Below, in pieces: positions 17,220 to 24,806 of a stretch of DNA of 24,860 nt. The notes below the pieces were generated by a model, which saw nothing but the letters and a program-made list of their open reading frames with translations, did not search any database and had not been told where the DNA came from. Made by a program: the position numbers and the translations under genes. The number at the start of each line of letters is the position of its first letter. The first letter of the stretch is position 1. The stretch spans positions 1 through 24,860 of the forward strand of contig JBGAGP010000071.1 of NCBI GenBank assembly GCA_044226685.1, in the 5' to 3' direction. Source of the DNA: Dongia_A sp044226685 (GTDB lineage Bacteria; Pseudomonadota; Alphaproteobacteria; Dongiales; Dongiaceae).

Positions 17220-18215
17220 GGCGGCGGCCGCGCTGCCGCTGGCGGCTTCCATGATGAGCTCGAAGGAGCGCAGGCGTTTCGGATGCTCGTAGACGTCGCT
17301 GACGATCATCAGCTCGTCGGCCTGCGTCTCGGCGATCAGCGCGTCCAGGCCGGCGCGCACGGTGGCCGGCGATCCGTAGATCGACCGCGCCAGCATGCGC
17401 ATCGCCTGGACCTTCTCGGTCGGCGACCAGTAGGTCTCGATGTCGTCGATCGGCGGCTGGCCCAGCTTGCGCGCGCCGCGGAAGATGTTGGCGAAGGACA
17501 TCTGCTGCGTGGTGGCGAGGCGCTTTGCCTCGGCGTCGCTCGCGGCGGCGATGACGTTGACGCCGACCATGGCATAGGGCCGGTCGAGCTGCGCCGAGGG
17601 CTTGAAGCGGCTGCGATAGAGCTGCAGCGCCTCGATCAGCAGGTCAGGCGCGAAATGCGAGGCGAAGGCGTAGGGCAGGCCGAGCTCCGCCGCCAGCATG
17701 GCGCCGAAATGGCTGGAGCCCAGGATCCATAACGGCACGTTGGTGCCGGCGGCGGGAATCGCCTGGATGCGCTGGCCGGGCTCGGCCGGGGCGAGGTAGG
17801 CCTGCAGCTCCAGCACGTCGTTGGGGAACTGGTCGCCCGCCTCGGGCGCGCGGCGCAGGGCGCGCAAGGTCGTCTGGTCGGTGCCCGGGGCGCGGCCGAG
17901 GCCGAGATCGATGCGGCCGGGGAACAGCCGCTCCAGCGTGCCGAACTGCTCGGCGATCACATAGGGCGCGTGGTTGGGCAGCATGATGCCCCCGGCGCCG
18001 ACGCGGATATGGCGGGTACCGCCCGCCACATGGGCGATGACCACGGACGTCGCCGCGCTGGCGATGCCGGCGAGGTTGTGATGCTCGGCGAACCAGATGC
18101 GCTTGTAGCCCCAGCCTTCGGCATGCGCCGCGAGGTCGCGCGCGTTCCACAAGGCCGCACCCGCATCGGTGTCTTCGGTGACGCGCACGAGGTCGAGGAT
18201 GGACAGGGGGATCAT
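17217..18215 (-). CDS. LLM-class (luciferase-like) flavin-dependent monooxygenase
   Basis: A 332-residue TIM-barrel protein of the bacterial luciferase family. Typical parts are YKRIWFAEHHNLAGIAS (about 37-53), VGAGGIMLPNHAPYVIAEQF (72-91), and the signature GRIDLGLGRAPGTDQ (100-114). A late SPATVRAGLDALIAETQADE matches the family C-terminus. It is expected to be cytoplasmic and to use FMNH2 (or F420-like flavin in some members) to oxidise an organic substrate that cannot be named. GGAG seven bases before ATG 18215 supports the start. It is convergent with the anti-sigma gene and its TAG stop lies in the palindromic element. It is 90 bases downstream of the aminotransferase gene and may be co-transcribed. 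Confidence 0.92.
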   Translation of the reverse strand: MIPLSILDLVRVTEDTDAGAALWNARDLAAHAEGWGYKRIWFAEHHNLAGIASAATSVVIAHVAGGTRHIRVGAGGIMLPNHAPYVIAEQFGTLERLFPGRIDLGLGRAPGTDQTTLRALRRAPEAGDQFPNDVLELQAYLAPAEPGQRIQAIPAAGTNVPLWILGSSHFGAMLAAELGLPYAFASHFAPDLLIEALQLYRSRFKPSAQLDRPYAMVGVNVIAAASDAEAKRLATTQQMSFANIFRGARKLGQPPIDDIETYWSPTEKVQAMRMLARSIYGSPATVRAGLDALIAETQADELMIVSDVYEHPKRLRSFELIMEAASGSAAAA

Positions 18216-18305
18216 GAGGAAGCTCCGGAAGCCTGAGCCTTCCTAGATAGTCGCCCGCGCGCTGGCCGACCAGTGCAGGCCGGACATGCCCCCTATCCGA
18301 AGGCG

Positions 18306-19448
18306 TCAGCCCGCCTTCTTCGCCGCGGCGCCTTCCTCGGTCAGGAAGCGCGACATGCGGGATAACCCTTCGCGCAGGATGGCGGGGTCGTTGGCGTAGC
18401 CGATGCGCAGCCAGCCTTCCATGTCCATGGCGCTGCCGGGGGTCAGCATCACGCCGGTCTTTTCCAGCAGGCGCACGCAGAAATCGCGCGAGGTCATCGG
18501 CAGATCGTATTTCAGCAGCGCGGTGGTGCCGCTCTGCGGCTTGACCCAGGAGATGCGCGGCTCCTGCGCGACCCAGTCGCTGAGGATGACGAGGTTGCCC
18601 CGCGTGATCGCCTGGCTTCGGCTGAGGATCCTGGCGCGATGCTCCAGCGCGATGGCGGCGAAATGGTCGTCGAGCATGGAGACGCTGATGGTGTTGTAGT
18701 CGCGGTGGATCGAAACCGCGTGCAGCAGCTCCTTGGGTGCCGCGATCCAGCCCAGGCGCAGGCCGGCCAGCGAATAGGTCTTCGACATGCTGCCGGTGCT
18801 GATCCCCTTTTCGTAGAGATCGGCGATGGAGGCGGTGAAACCGTCGCCTTCCTGGTCGGTGCCGCGATACACCTCGTCGCACAAGATCCAGGCGCCGCAG
18901 CCGCGCGCGATCGCCGCGACCTCCTCGAGGAACGCGCGGTCCATCAGCGATCCCGTAGGGTTGTTCGGGTTGTTGATCGCAATGAGCTTCGTTCCGGGCA
19001 GGCTGAGGCGGCGCAATTCGTCGAGGTCGGGCAGGAAGGCGTTCTCCTCGCGCAGCTTCAGGATCTGCACGTCGGCGCCGTAGCTCTCGGGGATGGAGTA
19101 ATGCTGCTGATAGGTCGGCAGCACCGAGATGACGCGGTCGCCCGGCTCCACCAAAGTCTCGTGCACCAGCGCATTGGCGCCGATGGCGCCATGGGTGACG
19201 ACGACGTTCTCGGGTCTCTGCTTTTCATAGAGGCCGGCGATGAGCCCGCGCAGGCGCGGGCTGCCCTCGATCGCGCCATAGGTCAGCTTCAGCGGCAGCA
19301 GCTCCTCGAGGATCACGTTGGTCTTGCCCGAGAGCGCCAGCAGCTCCGCCACCGTCAGCGACTGCACGCAGGTCTCCGCCAGGTTCAGCTCGCAATGGTT
19401 CTCATAGGCGTTCATCCACATCTCGACGCCGAAATCGCGGATCTTCAT
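18306..19448 (-). CDS. PLP-dependent class I/II aminotransferase
   Basis: A 380-residue fold-type I aminotransferase, cytoplasmic. PLP-site residues are visible: NNPNNPTG (about 159-166, Asn contact), DEVY (191-194, Asp and Tyr contacts), SMSKTYSLAGLRLGW with Schiff-base Lys223, and Arg348 (WLRIGYA) for the substrate carboxylate. The N-terminus MKIRDFGVEMWMNAY is not a standard aspartate aminotransferase beginning, so the substrate is open. I start at ATG 19448, with GGAAGG just upstream; the open frame continues 71 codons further but runs into low-complexity, non-homologous sequence. It is divergent from the PepSY-type gene. Confidence 0.9.
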   Translation of the reverse strand: MKIRDFGVEMWMNAYENHCELNLAETCVQSLTVAELLALSGKTNVILEELLPLKLTYGAIEGSPRLRGLIAGLYEKQRPENVVVTHGAIGANALVHETLVEPGDRVISVLPTYQQHYSIPESYGADVQILKLREENAFLPDLDELRRLSLPGTKLIAINNPNNPTGSLMDRAFLEEVAAIARGCGAWILCDEVYRGTDQEGDGFTASIADLYEKGISTGSMSKTYSLAGLRLGWIAAPKELLHAVSIHRDYNTISVSMLDDHFAAIALEHRARILSRSQAITRGNLVILSDWVAQEPRISWVKPQSGTTALLKYDLPMTSRDFCVRLLEKTGVMLTPGSAMDMEGWLRIGYANDPAILREGLSRMSRFLTEEGAAAKKAG

Positions 19449-19659
19449 GGGGCCTTCCTGCACCGGGTTCCGATAGGGCGGCCAAAGCTGCAGGGATGGG
19501 GCGGCGGCGTCCAGCGAAATCTCCGCCGTCGTGGATCGGGGTGCGGCATTCCGCGCCGGCCCGCTCTCGCAGGGGTCGCCGGCCCGCCGCGTTGAACCCC
19601 CGTGTGCAAGCTCCGCCTCTGCCTTTCGCGGGGCTGCACCGGAGTCTGCGGAGGGTATC

Positions 19660-20568
19660 ATGAAAGCGTGGTTCTTCAGGTTTCACCGCTGGCTGGCGCT
19701 CGGCTTCGCGCTGCCGCTGCTCATCGTCATTGCCACCGGACTGGTGCTCTCGGTCGAGCCCTGGCTGGTCGACGGCAGCATCGCGCCGGGCACGCTCGAT
19801 GCCGCGCGGGTGCAGGCGATCCTCGACGCGCAGGACCCGGCCGGCCAGGCGACCATGCTGGCCTATCGCAGCTACGACGGCACGATGACCGTCGGCGCGG
19901 GCATGGCCGGCGGCAAGGTGATCGATGTTGCGAGCGGGGACGTGCTGCCGGAAGCGTCGGTCCCGGCGCAGGTGCTGGTGGCCGCGCGGCGGCTGCATGA
20001 AACGCTGCTGCTCGATGCCGGCTGGGTGGTGACCGCCTCGACCGTCGCCATGCTGGTCCTCATCGCGCTCGGCATCGCCATGGGCCTGCCGCGCCTCGCC
20101 AACACTGTCCAGGGCTGGCACAAGGGCGTCGCCTGGTTCGCCTTGCCGCTGGTGGTCCTGTCGCCCCTGACCGGCCTCCTGATGGCGCTCGGCCTCACCT
20201 TCGGCGGCGGCGTGCCGCCGGCGCCGCAAAGCGCGCTGCCCTCGTTGCGCGAGGCGGTGGCGATCGTCGGCGCCAGCCACGACCTCTCCGGCCTGATCTG
20301 GATCCGCAAGCAGGGCCCGCGTCTGATGGCGCGCCTCGACGAAGGCGGCACCTACAAGGTCTACAGCGTGACCCGGGACGGCGCCGCGCCGATGGCGCCC
20401 AACTGGCCGCGCCTCTGGCACGAAGGCAACTTCGCCGGTGCATGGTCGGCGCTGCTCAACCTCGTCACCTCGCTGAGCCTGGCGACGCTGCTCGGCACCG
20501 GTTTCTGGCTCTGGCTGCGGCGGCACGTGCGCCGCCGCGCGCGGCGCCTCGCCGTGCCGGCGGAATGA
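19660..20568 (+). CDS. PepSY-associated transmembrane protein
   Basis: A 302-residue inner-membrane protein. Four helices lie at about 9-31, 120-143, 153-178 and 262-286. Histidines near membrane boundaries (His9 in FHRW, His113 in LHETL, His154 in WHKG, His254 in LWHEGN) are typical of the PepSY_TM family, where they are thought to carry heme and support electron transfer or iron reduction. The periplasmic loop at about 32-115 and another at 185-250 would hold the PepSY-type parts. The start ATG 19660 has GGAGG five bases upstream. It is divergent from the aminotransferase and convergent with the MFS exporter. The role in iron reduction is inferred from the family. Confidence 0.82.
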   Translation: MKAWFFRFHRWLALGFALPLLIVIATGLVLSVEPWLVDGSIAPGTLDAARVQAILDAQDPAGQATMLAYRSYDGTMTVGAGMAGGKVIDVASGDVLPEASVPAQVLVAARRLHETLLLDAGWVVTASTVAMLVLIALGIAMGLPRLANTVQGWHKGVAWFALPLVVLSPLTGLLMALGLTFGGGVPPAPQSALPSLREAVAIVGASHDLSGLIWIRKQGPRLMARLDEGGTYKVYSVTRDGAAPMAPNWPRLWHEGNFAGAWSALLNLVTSLSLATLLGTGFWLWLRRHVRRRARRLAVPAE

Positions 20569-20615
20569 AGCGGCCGCGCGCCGGCGGCGGCGCTGTCCGG
20601 CCATGCTCTGCGCGA

Positions 20616-22043
20616 TTATTCCCGTGGCGTGCGCTGCCCCGGGCGCACGCGCACGGCCTCGGCGCCCCGCGCCCCGGCCGGCGACAGGCGCAGCGAGCTG
20701 AGCGCGGCGCCCGCGATCGCGAAGCCGACCGCGACCAGCAGCGCATAGCGCGTGCCTTCGATCGGGTACCGGGCCAGCAGCAGCGCCACCAGCGCGGCGC
20801 CCGTGGTCTGGCCCAGCAGGCGCGCGGTGCCGAGCATGCCGCTGGCCCCGCCGCTGCGTTCCCGCGGCGCCGCCGCGACCATGGTGCGGTTGTTGGGCGA
20901 CTGGAACAGGCCGAAGCCGGCGCCGCTCAAGAACATGCGCCAGGCGATGTCGAAGGTGGTGGCCCCCGCCGGCAGGGTGGCGAGCGCGCCGAGGCCGCTG
21001 GCGAACACGACCAGGCCGATGCCGCCGAGGAGCCCCGCCGGATAGCGGTCGGCGAGGCGCCCGGCGAGCGGCGCAACGATGGCGAGGGCGATGGGCCAGG
21101 GCGTGATCATCAGCCCGATCTCGACGCTGGAATAGCCGAAATTGTCGGTGAAATAGAACGGCAGCGCGACGAAGGCCGCCATCTGCGCGCAGAACGAGGT
21201 GATCGAGCTGCACACCGACAGCGTGAAGATCGGGATGCGCAGCAGGTCGACGGGCAGCAGTGGTGCTGCGGCGCCCGCCTGCCGGCGCACCAGGAGGATG
21301 CCGGCCACGATGGCGATGGCCGCCTCCGCCAGGTAGAGATGCGGCGCCTGGCCGTGGCCCAGGCTGTCGATGGCGCCGATGGCGAAGCCGAAGGTGGCGG
21401 CACTCGCCAGGGCGCTCTGCCAGTCGAAGCCGTGGCTCATGCGCGGGCTGTGCGGCAGGGCCCGCAGCCCGATGACGAGCGCCGCGACGCCGAAGGGGAT
21501 GTTGACGGCGAAGAGCGCGGGCCAGTCGCCCACTGCCAGGATGGCGGAGGCGAGCGTGGGCCCCAGCGCGGCGGAGATGGCGACCACGAAGGCGTTGATG
21601 CCGATGCCGCGGCCGAGGATGCGGTGCGGATAGATGAAGCGGACCAGCGCCGTGTTCACGCTCATGATCCCGGCGGCCCCGAAACCCTGGACCACGCGCG
21701 CGATGGCGAGCCCGGCGAGGCTGTCCGACAGGGTGCAGAACAGCGAGGCGAGGGTGAACAGCGCGAGGCCCGCCAGGTAGACCCGCCGATATCCGAAGAT
21801 CTCGCCCAAGGAGGCCAGCGGCAGCAGCGAGATGGTGATGGCGAGCTGGTAGCCATTCACGATCCAGATGGCAAAGGCCGGACTGGCATGCAGGTCTTTG
21901 GCGATGGTCGGCAGCGCCACATTGGCGATCGAGCTGTCCGTCACCGCCATGACCAGGCCGATGGCGATGGTCAGGATCGCCCAATAGCGGCGGGGCAGGG
22001 GCAGGCCGTCGGGGTGCTCGGCCGCCAGGGAGCTTGATGACAC
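20616..22043 (-). CDS. MFS transporter, DHA2 (14-helix drug:H+ antiporter-like)
   Basis: A 475-residue inner-membrane transporter. It has about 14 hydrophobic segments, the family motif TDSSIANVALPTI in the first helix, GEIFGYRRVYLAG after helix 2 (motif A), and VVQGFGAAGIMSVNTALV (motif C-like region). Members export drugs, dyes or metabolites in exchange for protons. I choose GTG 22043, which has AAGGA about seven bases upstream; the frame is open to 22112 but the extra residues are arginine/glycine-rich and unlike a transporter N-terminus. No regulator is adjacent. Its C-terminal end is convergent with the PepSY-type gene, 47 bases away. Confidence 0.92.
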   Translation of the reverse strand: MSSSSLAAEHPDGLPLPRRYWAILTIAIGLVMAVTDSSIANVALPTIAKDLHASPAFAIWIVNGYQLAITISLLPLASLGEIFGYRRVYLAGLALFTLASLFCTLSDSLAGLAIARVVQGFGAAGIMSVNTALVRFIYPHRILGRGIGINAFVVAISAALGPTLASAILAVGDWPALFAVNIPFGVAALVIGLRALPHSPRMSHGFDWQSALASAATFGFAIGAIDSLGHGQAPHLYLAEAAIAIVAGILLVRRQAGAAAPLLPVDLLRIPIFTLSVCSSITSFCAQMAAFVALPFYFTDNFGYSSVEIGLMITPWPIALAIVAPLAGRLADRYPAGLLGGIGLVVFASGLGALATLPAGATTFDIAWRMFLSGAGFGLFQSPNNRTMVAAAPRERSGGASGMLGTARLLGQTTGAALVALLLARYPIEGTRYALLVAVGFAIAGAALSSLRLSPAGARGAEAVRVRPGQRTPRE

Positions 22044-22117
22044 AGGCAGTTCCTTGTCACGCGGGGATCGCGGCACCATACCGCCGGCGGCCCGGCCTGC
22101 AACCGCGCGCAATGCAT

Positions 22118-22170
22118 GCCTAGCCTGCGGCTTTGTGCCTCCCTATAAGAAGCGCGGCGGCAAGCTAGGC
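22118..22170. repeat. imperfect inverted repeat upstream of the PhnA-domain gene
   Basis: GCCTAGCCTGC (22118-22128) and GCAAGCTAGGC (22160-22170) pair at 10 of 11 positions. A second short stem, GCTAGG/CCTAGC, uses 22164-22178. It could be an operator or an mRNA structure in the divergent region between the MFS and PhnA-domain genes. Confidence 0.3.
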
Positions 22171-22209
22171 TGCCTAGCGGAATAACCTTCAGGGCGATTG
22201 GGGCAAAGC

Positions 22210-22515
22210 GTGGGCAAAGAAAACGACGAATGGGTCTATGACGAAGCGACGGGTGAATGGCGTCCGGCCGCGGAAATGGCCGCGCCCGCCACGGCCGGTC
22301 CGGCCGTGGTGCGCGATGCGTCCGGGAATACCCTCGCCGATGGCGATTCGGTCACCCTCATCAAGGACTTGAAGGTGAAGGGCGCCAACCAGACCCTGAA
22401 GCAAGGCACGGTCATCAAGTCGATCCGCCTGACGGACAATCCCGAGGAGATCGACTGCCGCCACGAGAGCATCAAGGGGCTCGTCCTACGCACGGAGTTC
22501 GTGCGCAAGCGGTGA
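22210..22515 (+). CDS. PhnA/YjdM-domain protein without the zinc ribbon
   Basis: A 101-residue small cytoplasmic protein. Residues about 33-101 match the PhnA (YjdM) C-terminal domain: DGDSVTLIKDLKVKG, GTVIKSIRLTDNPEEIDC and IKGLVLRTEFVRK. The N-terminal cysteine zinc ribbon of full-length YjdM is missing and replaced by a short acidic segment (KENDEWVYDEATGEW). The old name alkylphosphonate utilisation protein reflects gene position in E. coli, not a shown activity. The start is uncertain: GTG 22210 has GGGG six bases upstream, and TTG 22198 is an alternative four codons earlier. It is divergent from the MFS gene and is the last gene with the high-GC composition of the left part. Confidence 0.82.
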   Translation: MGKENDEWVYDEATGEWRPAAEMAAPATAGPAVVRDASGNTLADGDSVTLIKDLKVKGANQTLKQGTVIKSIRLTDNPEEIDCRHESIKGLVLRTEFVRKR

Positions 22516-22718
22516 GGCGGGGCGGGAATGCCGCCGGAAAGCACGCCTTGCGCACCCGCATCGCTCAGTGTCTCACCGTGAGTGGCTCAAAAAGGGGTGG
22601 AATGAATCCGCCGCGGCATGGCTCGCCGAGGTTGGCGCGGCCGGTGTTCACGCTGTAACCGGGTTTGCTTTGCCTTCGGCTGCGTCTCGACGAGCAGCCC
22701 TTCTTTGTATCCGAAGAA

Positions 22719-23336
22719 TCAGCTGGTTGCGGCGAGCACGGAATCACGAAACACCGAAAAGCTTCGTGAGCTATTTCTCACGGGATCGCAATTCAATCCT
22801 ACTGCGCGTGCTGCCTCGATTTTTCGCAGGCCAGAGCTAAAGTAGCCATATGTCCGAAGAATTCGCTCAAAGGCCTCCCACGTACCGCCGGCTATCGCGT
22901 CGGAATCTCGGAGACCTTTCTTGGCAGTAATATTGGCCGGCACCCTCGGGTATGCAGCACGCACCGCGATCCAATCGCCGAAGTACCATGCTTCGAGTTC
23001 CTCAATCGCGATGCGATTGACGAGGCGATAGTCAGCTCCTCCTGTAGAAGTGCGGGTCGACAAACCTGCGGTAGCAGCAATACTTTCAAGTTGGCCCTTC
23101 AAAGCTTCGCAATCGTCGTCATCTCGATCTATGAGGACAAATATGCGCCAATCGTCGGGTAGCCAGTGCGAATAGCCACGCAGACGAGCCCCCAGTTTGC
23201 CTAGCAGATCATCTTTTCCTTGGAATGGATGAATCTGAAAAGTCTTATCGTTTGGAAGGAGTCTGGGCAGTAGAGCCCTGAGAAATGCTTCTGCTGATGG
23301 CTCTTCAACAAGAAACTCAATATGAGTTGCGGTCAT
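22719..23336 (-). CDS. DUF4276 family protein, TOPRIM-like putative nuclease
   Basis: A 205-residue protein with the pattern I know for DUF4276: EFLVEEPSAEAFLRALLP at 7-24, FQGKDDLLGKL at 38-48, the acidic run LIDRDDDDC (68-76), and NRIAIEELEAWYFGD (107-121). The acidic positions (Glu11/12, Asp70, Asp72) fit the TOPRIM fold used by OLD nucleases and topoisomerases, which bind Mg2+. It begins at ATG 23336, sharing one base with the ATPase stop (TGATG), so it is translated by coupling. A TTG one codon earlier is also in frame. Base composition is near 50% G+C, unlike the genes to the left. Function as the nuclease part of a defence pair is inference. Confidence 0.82.
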   Translation of the reverse strand: MTATHIEFLVEEPSAEAFLRALLPRLLPNDKTFQIHPFQGKDDLLGKLGARLRGYSHWLPDDWRIFVLIDRDDDDCEALKGQLESIAATAGLSTRTSTGGADYRLVNRIAIEELEAWYFGDWIAVRAAYPRVPANITAKKGLRDSDAIAGGTWEAFERILRTYGYFSSGLRKIEAARAVGLNCDPVRNSSRSFSVFRDSVLAATS

Positions 23337-24574
23337 CAACTGCGACTCGCCAATTGGCGAGTCGGCGCCCCCTGATTTGTGAGGGGGTCTCCTACACCCA
23401 ACTGTCCTTCCATCCAGAGGTGGCCAAGAAGCGCTCCTTGTTCAACAAAACTCCGGACGCCCGGCAAGTCCTCTGCTCTGCGCGTCTGCGTATATCCATT
23501 CTCGTCGCGCCAAAGAACTCGTACCTCATTTGGTCGCAGGCCATTCACGAAGAACGGTGAATGTGTTGTGACCAGGAGCTGAGTACGATCGCTCGCTGCA
23601 CGACACTCTTCGGCGAGTTCTGGAAGCAACCGTGGATGAAGAAAGTTCTCCGGTTCTTCAATTCCAATAAATGGCGGGGGCGCTGGATCGTAGAGTAGAA
23701 TCAAGTAAGCAAGCATCTTCAAAGTGCCGTCCGACGCAAACCGCGCCAAGACGGGATTGTTGAAAGGGGCATCCTTTATTTGCAGCAGCAATCGGCCATC
23801 CGGCATCGTTTCAGCCAGAACGCGATCAATCCTCGGCACTCTCTGACGCAGCACCGTAAAGATGTTTTCGAGCGCTTGAGGGTGTTGCTCTGCCAAGAAC
23901 TGAATGACGTTGGCAAGATTGTCTCCGACCTTCGTCAATCTCTCTTGCGGTCCAGCTTCTGGCTGACCACGCGCGCTCTCAGCAGATAGATAAGAGACAT
24001 ACCAACCAGTTATGAAATCTCGCAAGGCAGCCACACGTGGATGCTCTGCGAACTGGCCGAGGGCATTGACCGCAAGAAGGTCAGCAGATTTCAGCGGAAT
24101 ATCAAGGCGCCGATCCTGCAGGTCCGGCTGAGCCCCGCTAACCGCTCGCCCTTGCCCTTCGTGATAGTCAAGAAAACGAAATGGCTGCCCGTGACTCCCT
24201 CGCTTCCATCGGAGCCACTCTTCAACCACAACAGGAGAGCCATTTTTTTCGTCAACAGCTAGGTGATACGTAATTAGCGGGTAATTGGGCTCGCGGTATT
24301 TGATCTCTATCGAAACTGGCCCTTCACTCCCGCGTGTCTTTAATTCTTTCGCGCGCCCTCGTTTGTCCCATGCTCTGCGGAGGCCAAGTTCAAAGCACTC
24401 TGCCAGGAACGCAAAGACATCGAAAACTGTGGATTTGCCGCTGCCGTTCGGCCCCAAAAGTACGGTTAGTGGCGTCAAGTCTTTGAACTCGACTTCTCGC
24501 AAGGCACGGAAATTCTGTACCCGAAGATACTCAATTCGTGCTCGGCTCCGGCGACCGGAGATCGTAGGGCACAT
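23336..24574 (-). CDS. OLD/RecF-like AAA ATPase (AAA_21 type)
   Basis: A 412-residue SMC/ABC-type ATPase. It starts RIEYLRVQNFRALREVEF, followed by Walker A GPNGSGKST (41-49). The middle is helical and variable. The signature-like region is FASDGTLKMLAYL (279-291), Walker B FIGIEEPENFLHP (302-314) and switch histidine TTHSP (336-340). This is the layout of OLD, RecF and related defence ATPases; the TOPRIM domain that OLD proteins carry at the C-terminus is absent and is supplied as the next gene. AAGGAGG five bases before ATG 24574 is a near-perfect ribosome binding site. It lies beside a tRNA-Gly fragment and has lower G+C than the left part, suggesting transfer. It is most likely an anti-phage or anti-plasmid component. 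Confidence 0.88.
   Translation of the reverse strand: MCPTISGRRSRARIEYLRVQNFRALREVEFKDLTPLTVLLGPNGSGKSTVFDVFAFLAECFELGLRRAWDKRGRAKELKTRGSEGPVSIEIKYREPNYPLITYHLAVDEKNGSPVVVEEWLRWKRGSHGQPFRFLDYHEGQGRAVSGAQPDLQDRRLDIPLKSADLLAVNALGQFAEHPRVAALRDFITGWYVSYLSAESARGQPEAGPQERLTKVGDNLANVIQFLAEQHPQALENIFTVLRQRVPRIDRVLAETMPDGRLLLQIKDAPFNNPVLARFASDGTLKMLAYLILLYDPAPPPFIGIEEPENFLHPRLLPELAEECRAASDRTQLLVTTHSPFFVNGLRPNEVRVLWRDENGYTQTRRAEDLPGVRSFVEQGALLGHLWMEGQLGVGDPLTNQGAPTRQLASRS
23343..23364. repeat. 22-bp perfect palindrome at the ATPase/DUF4276 junction
   Basis: CGACTCGCCAA (23343-23353) followed by its exact reverse complement TTGGCGAGTCG (23354-23364). It lies inside the last codons of the ATPase gene and ends seven bases before the DUF4276 ATG on the minus strand. 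The GGCGAG likely to serve as ribosome binding site for DUF4276 is inside the right arm. Confidence 0.7.
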
Positions 24575-24759
24575 GACGCCTCCTTAGCGCATCGCGTTCA
24601 GAGCCGACCTATGGATCTGGCCTGTCGCTCGCATCAATCTCTGCGAGTCGCTGGATTGAAACAAGCGCCCCGACTACGCCAGCGCAAATCGGAGTACCTC
24701 GGGCCTCGACGTCCGGCCGCTATTTAACTGTTCTGAGAATATAGGTGCAGGAGACAAAC
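24575..24759. other. leader region upstream of the ATPase gene
   Basis: No gene is seen between the ATPase start and the tRNA fragment. The promoter for the ATPase/DUF4276 pair should lie here on the minus strand. Candidate pairs such as TTGATG with CCATAG (17-base spacing, about 24640-24612) are poor matches, so none is called. Confidence 0.45.
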
Positions 24760-24806
24760 TGGAGCGGGCGAAGGGATTCGAACCCTCGACCCCAACCTTG
24801 GCAAGG
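24760..24806 (-). mobile_element. 3' fragment of tRNA-Gly(GCC), putative attachment site
   Basis: On the minus strand these 47 bases read as the 3' part of tRNA-Gly: anticodon stem-loop CCTTGCCAAGG with anticodon GCC, variable region, T arm GAGGGTTCGAATCCCTT, acceptor strand CGCCCGC, discriminator T and CCA. The 5' half is absent: the bases beyond 24806 contain no GCGGGCG acceptor strand or D arm. Identity starting in the anticodon stem and running to the CCA end is the usual footprint of tyrosine-recombinase integration into a tRNA gene. By that model the element side is to the right of 24806, outside most of this window. Confidence 0.75.

Noticed and set aside
19402..21984. 860-codon minus-strand open frame
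   Set aside because: It overlaps the MFS gene in another frame and the PepSY-type gene on the opposite strand; the translation is low-complexity arginine/glycine/histidine with no motifs.
22565..22840. short frames on both strands between the PhnA-domain gene and DUF4276
   Set aside because: Small, without ribosome binding sites or domains, and partly overlapping the DUF4276 C-terminus. I could not tie them to a transposase remnant.
24640..24665. possible CRISPR-type repeat (GATTGAAAC on the plus strand)
   Set aside because: The end of some CRISPR repeats looks like this, but there is only one copy and no regular spacing.
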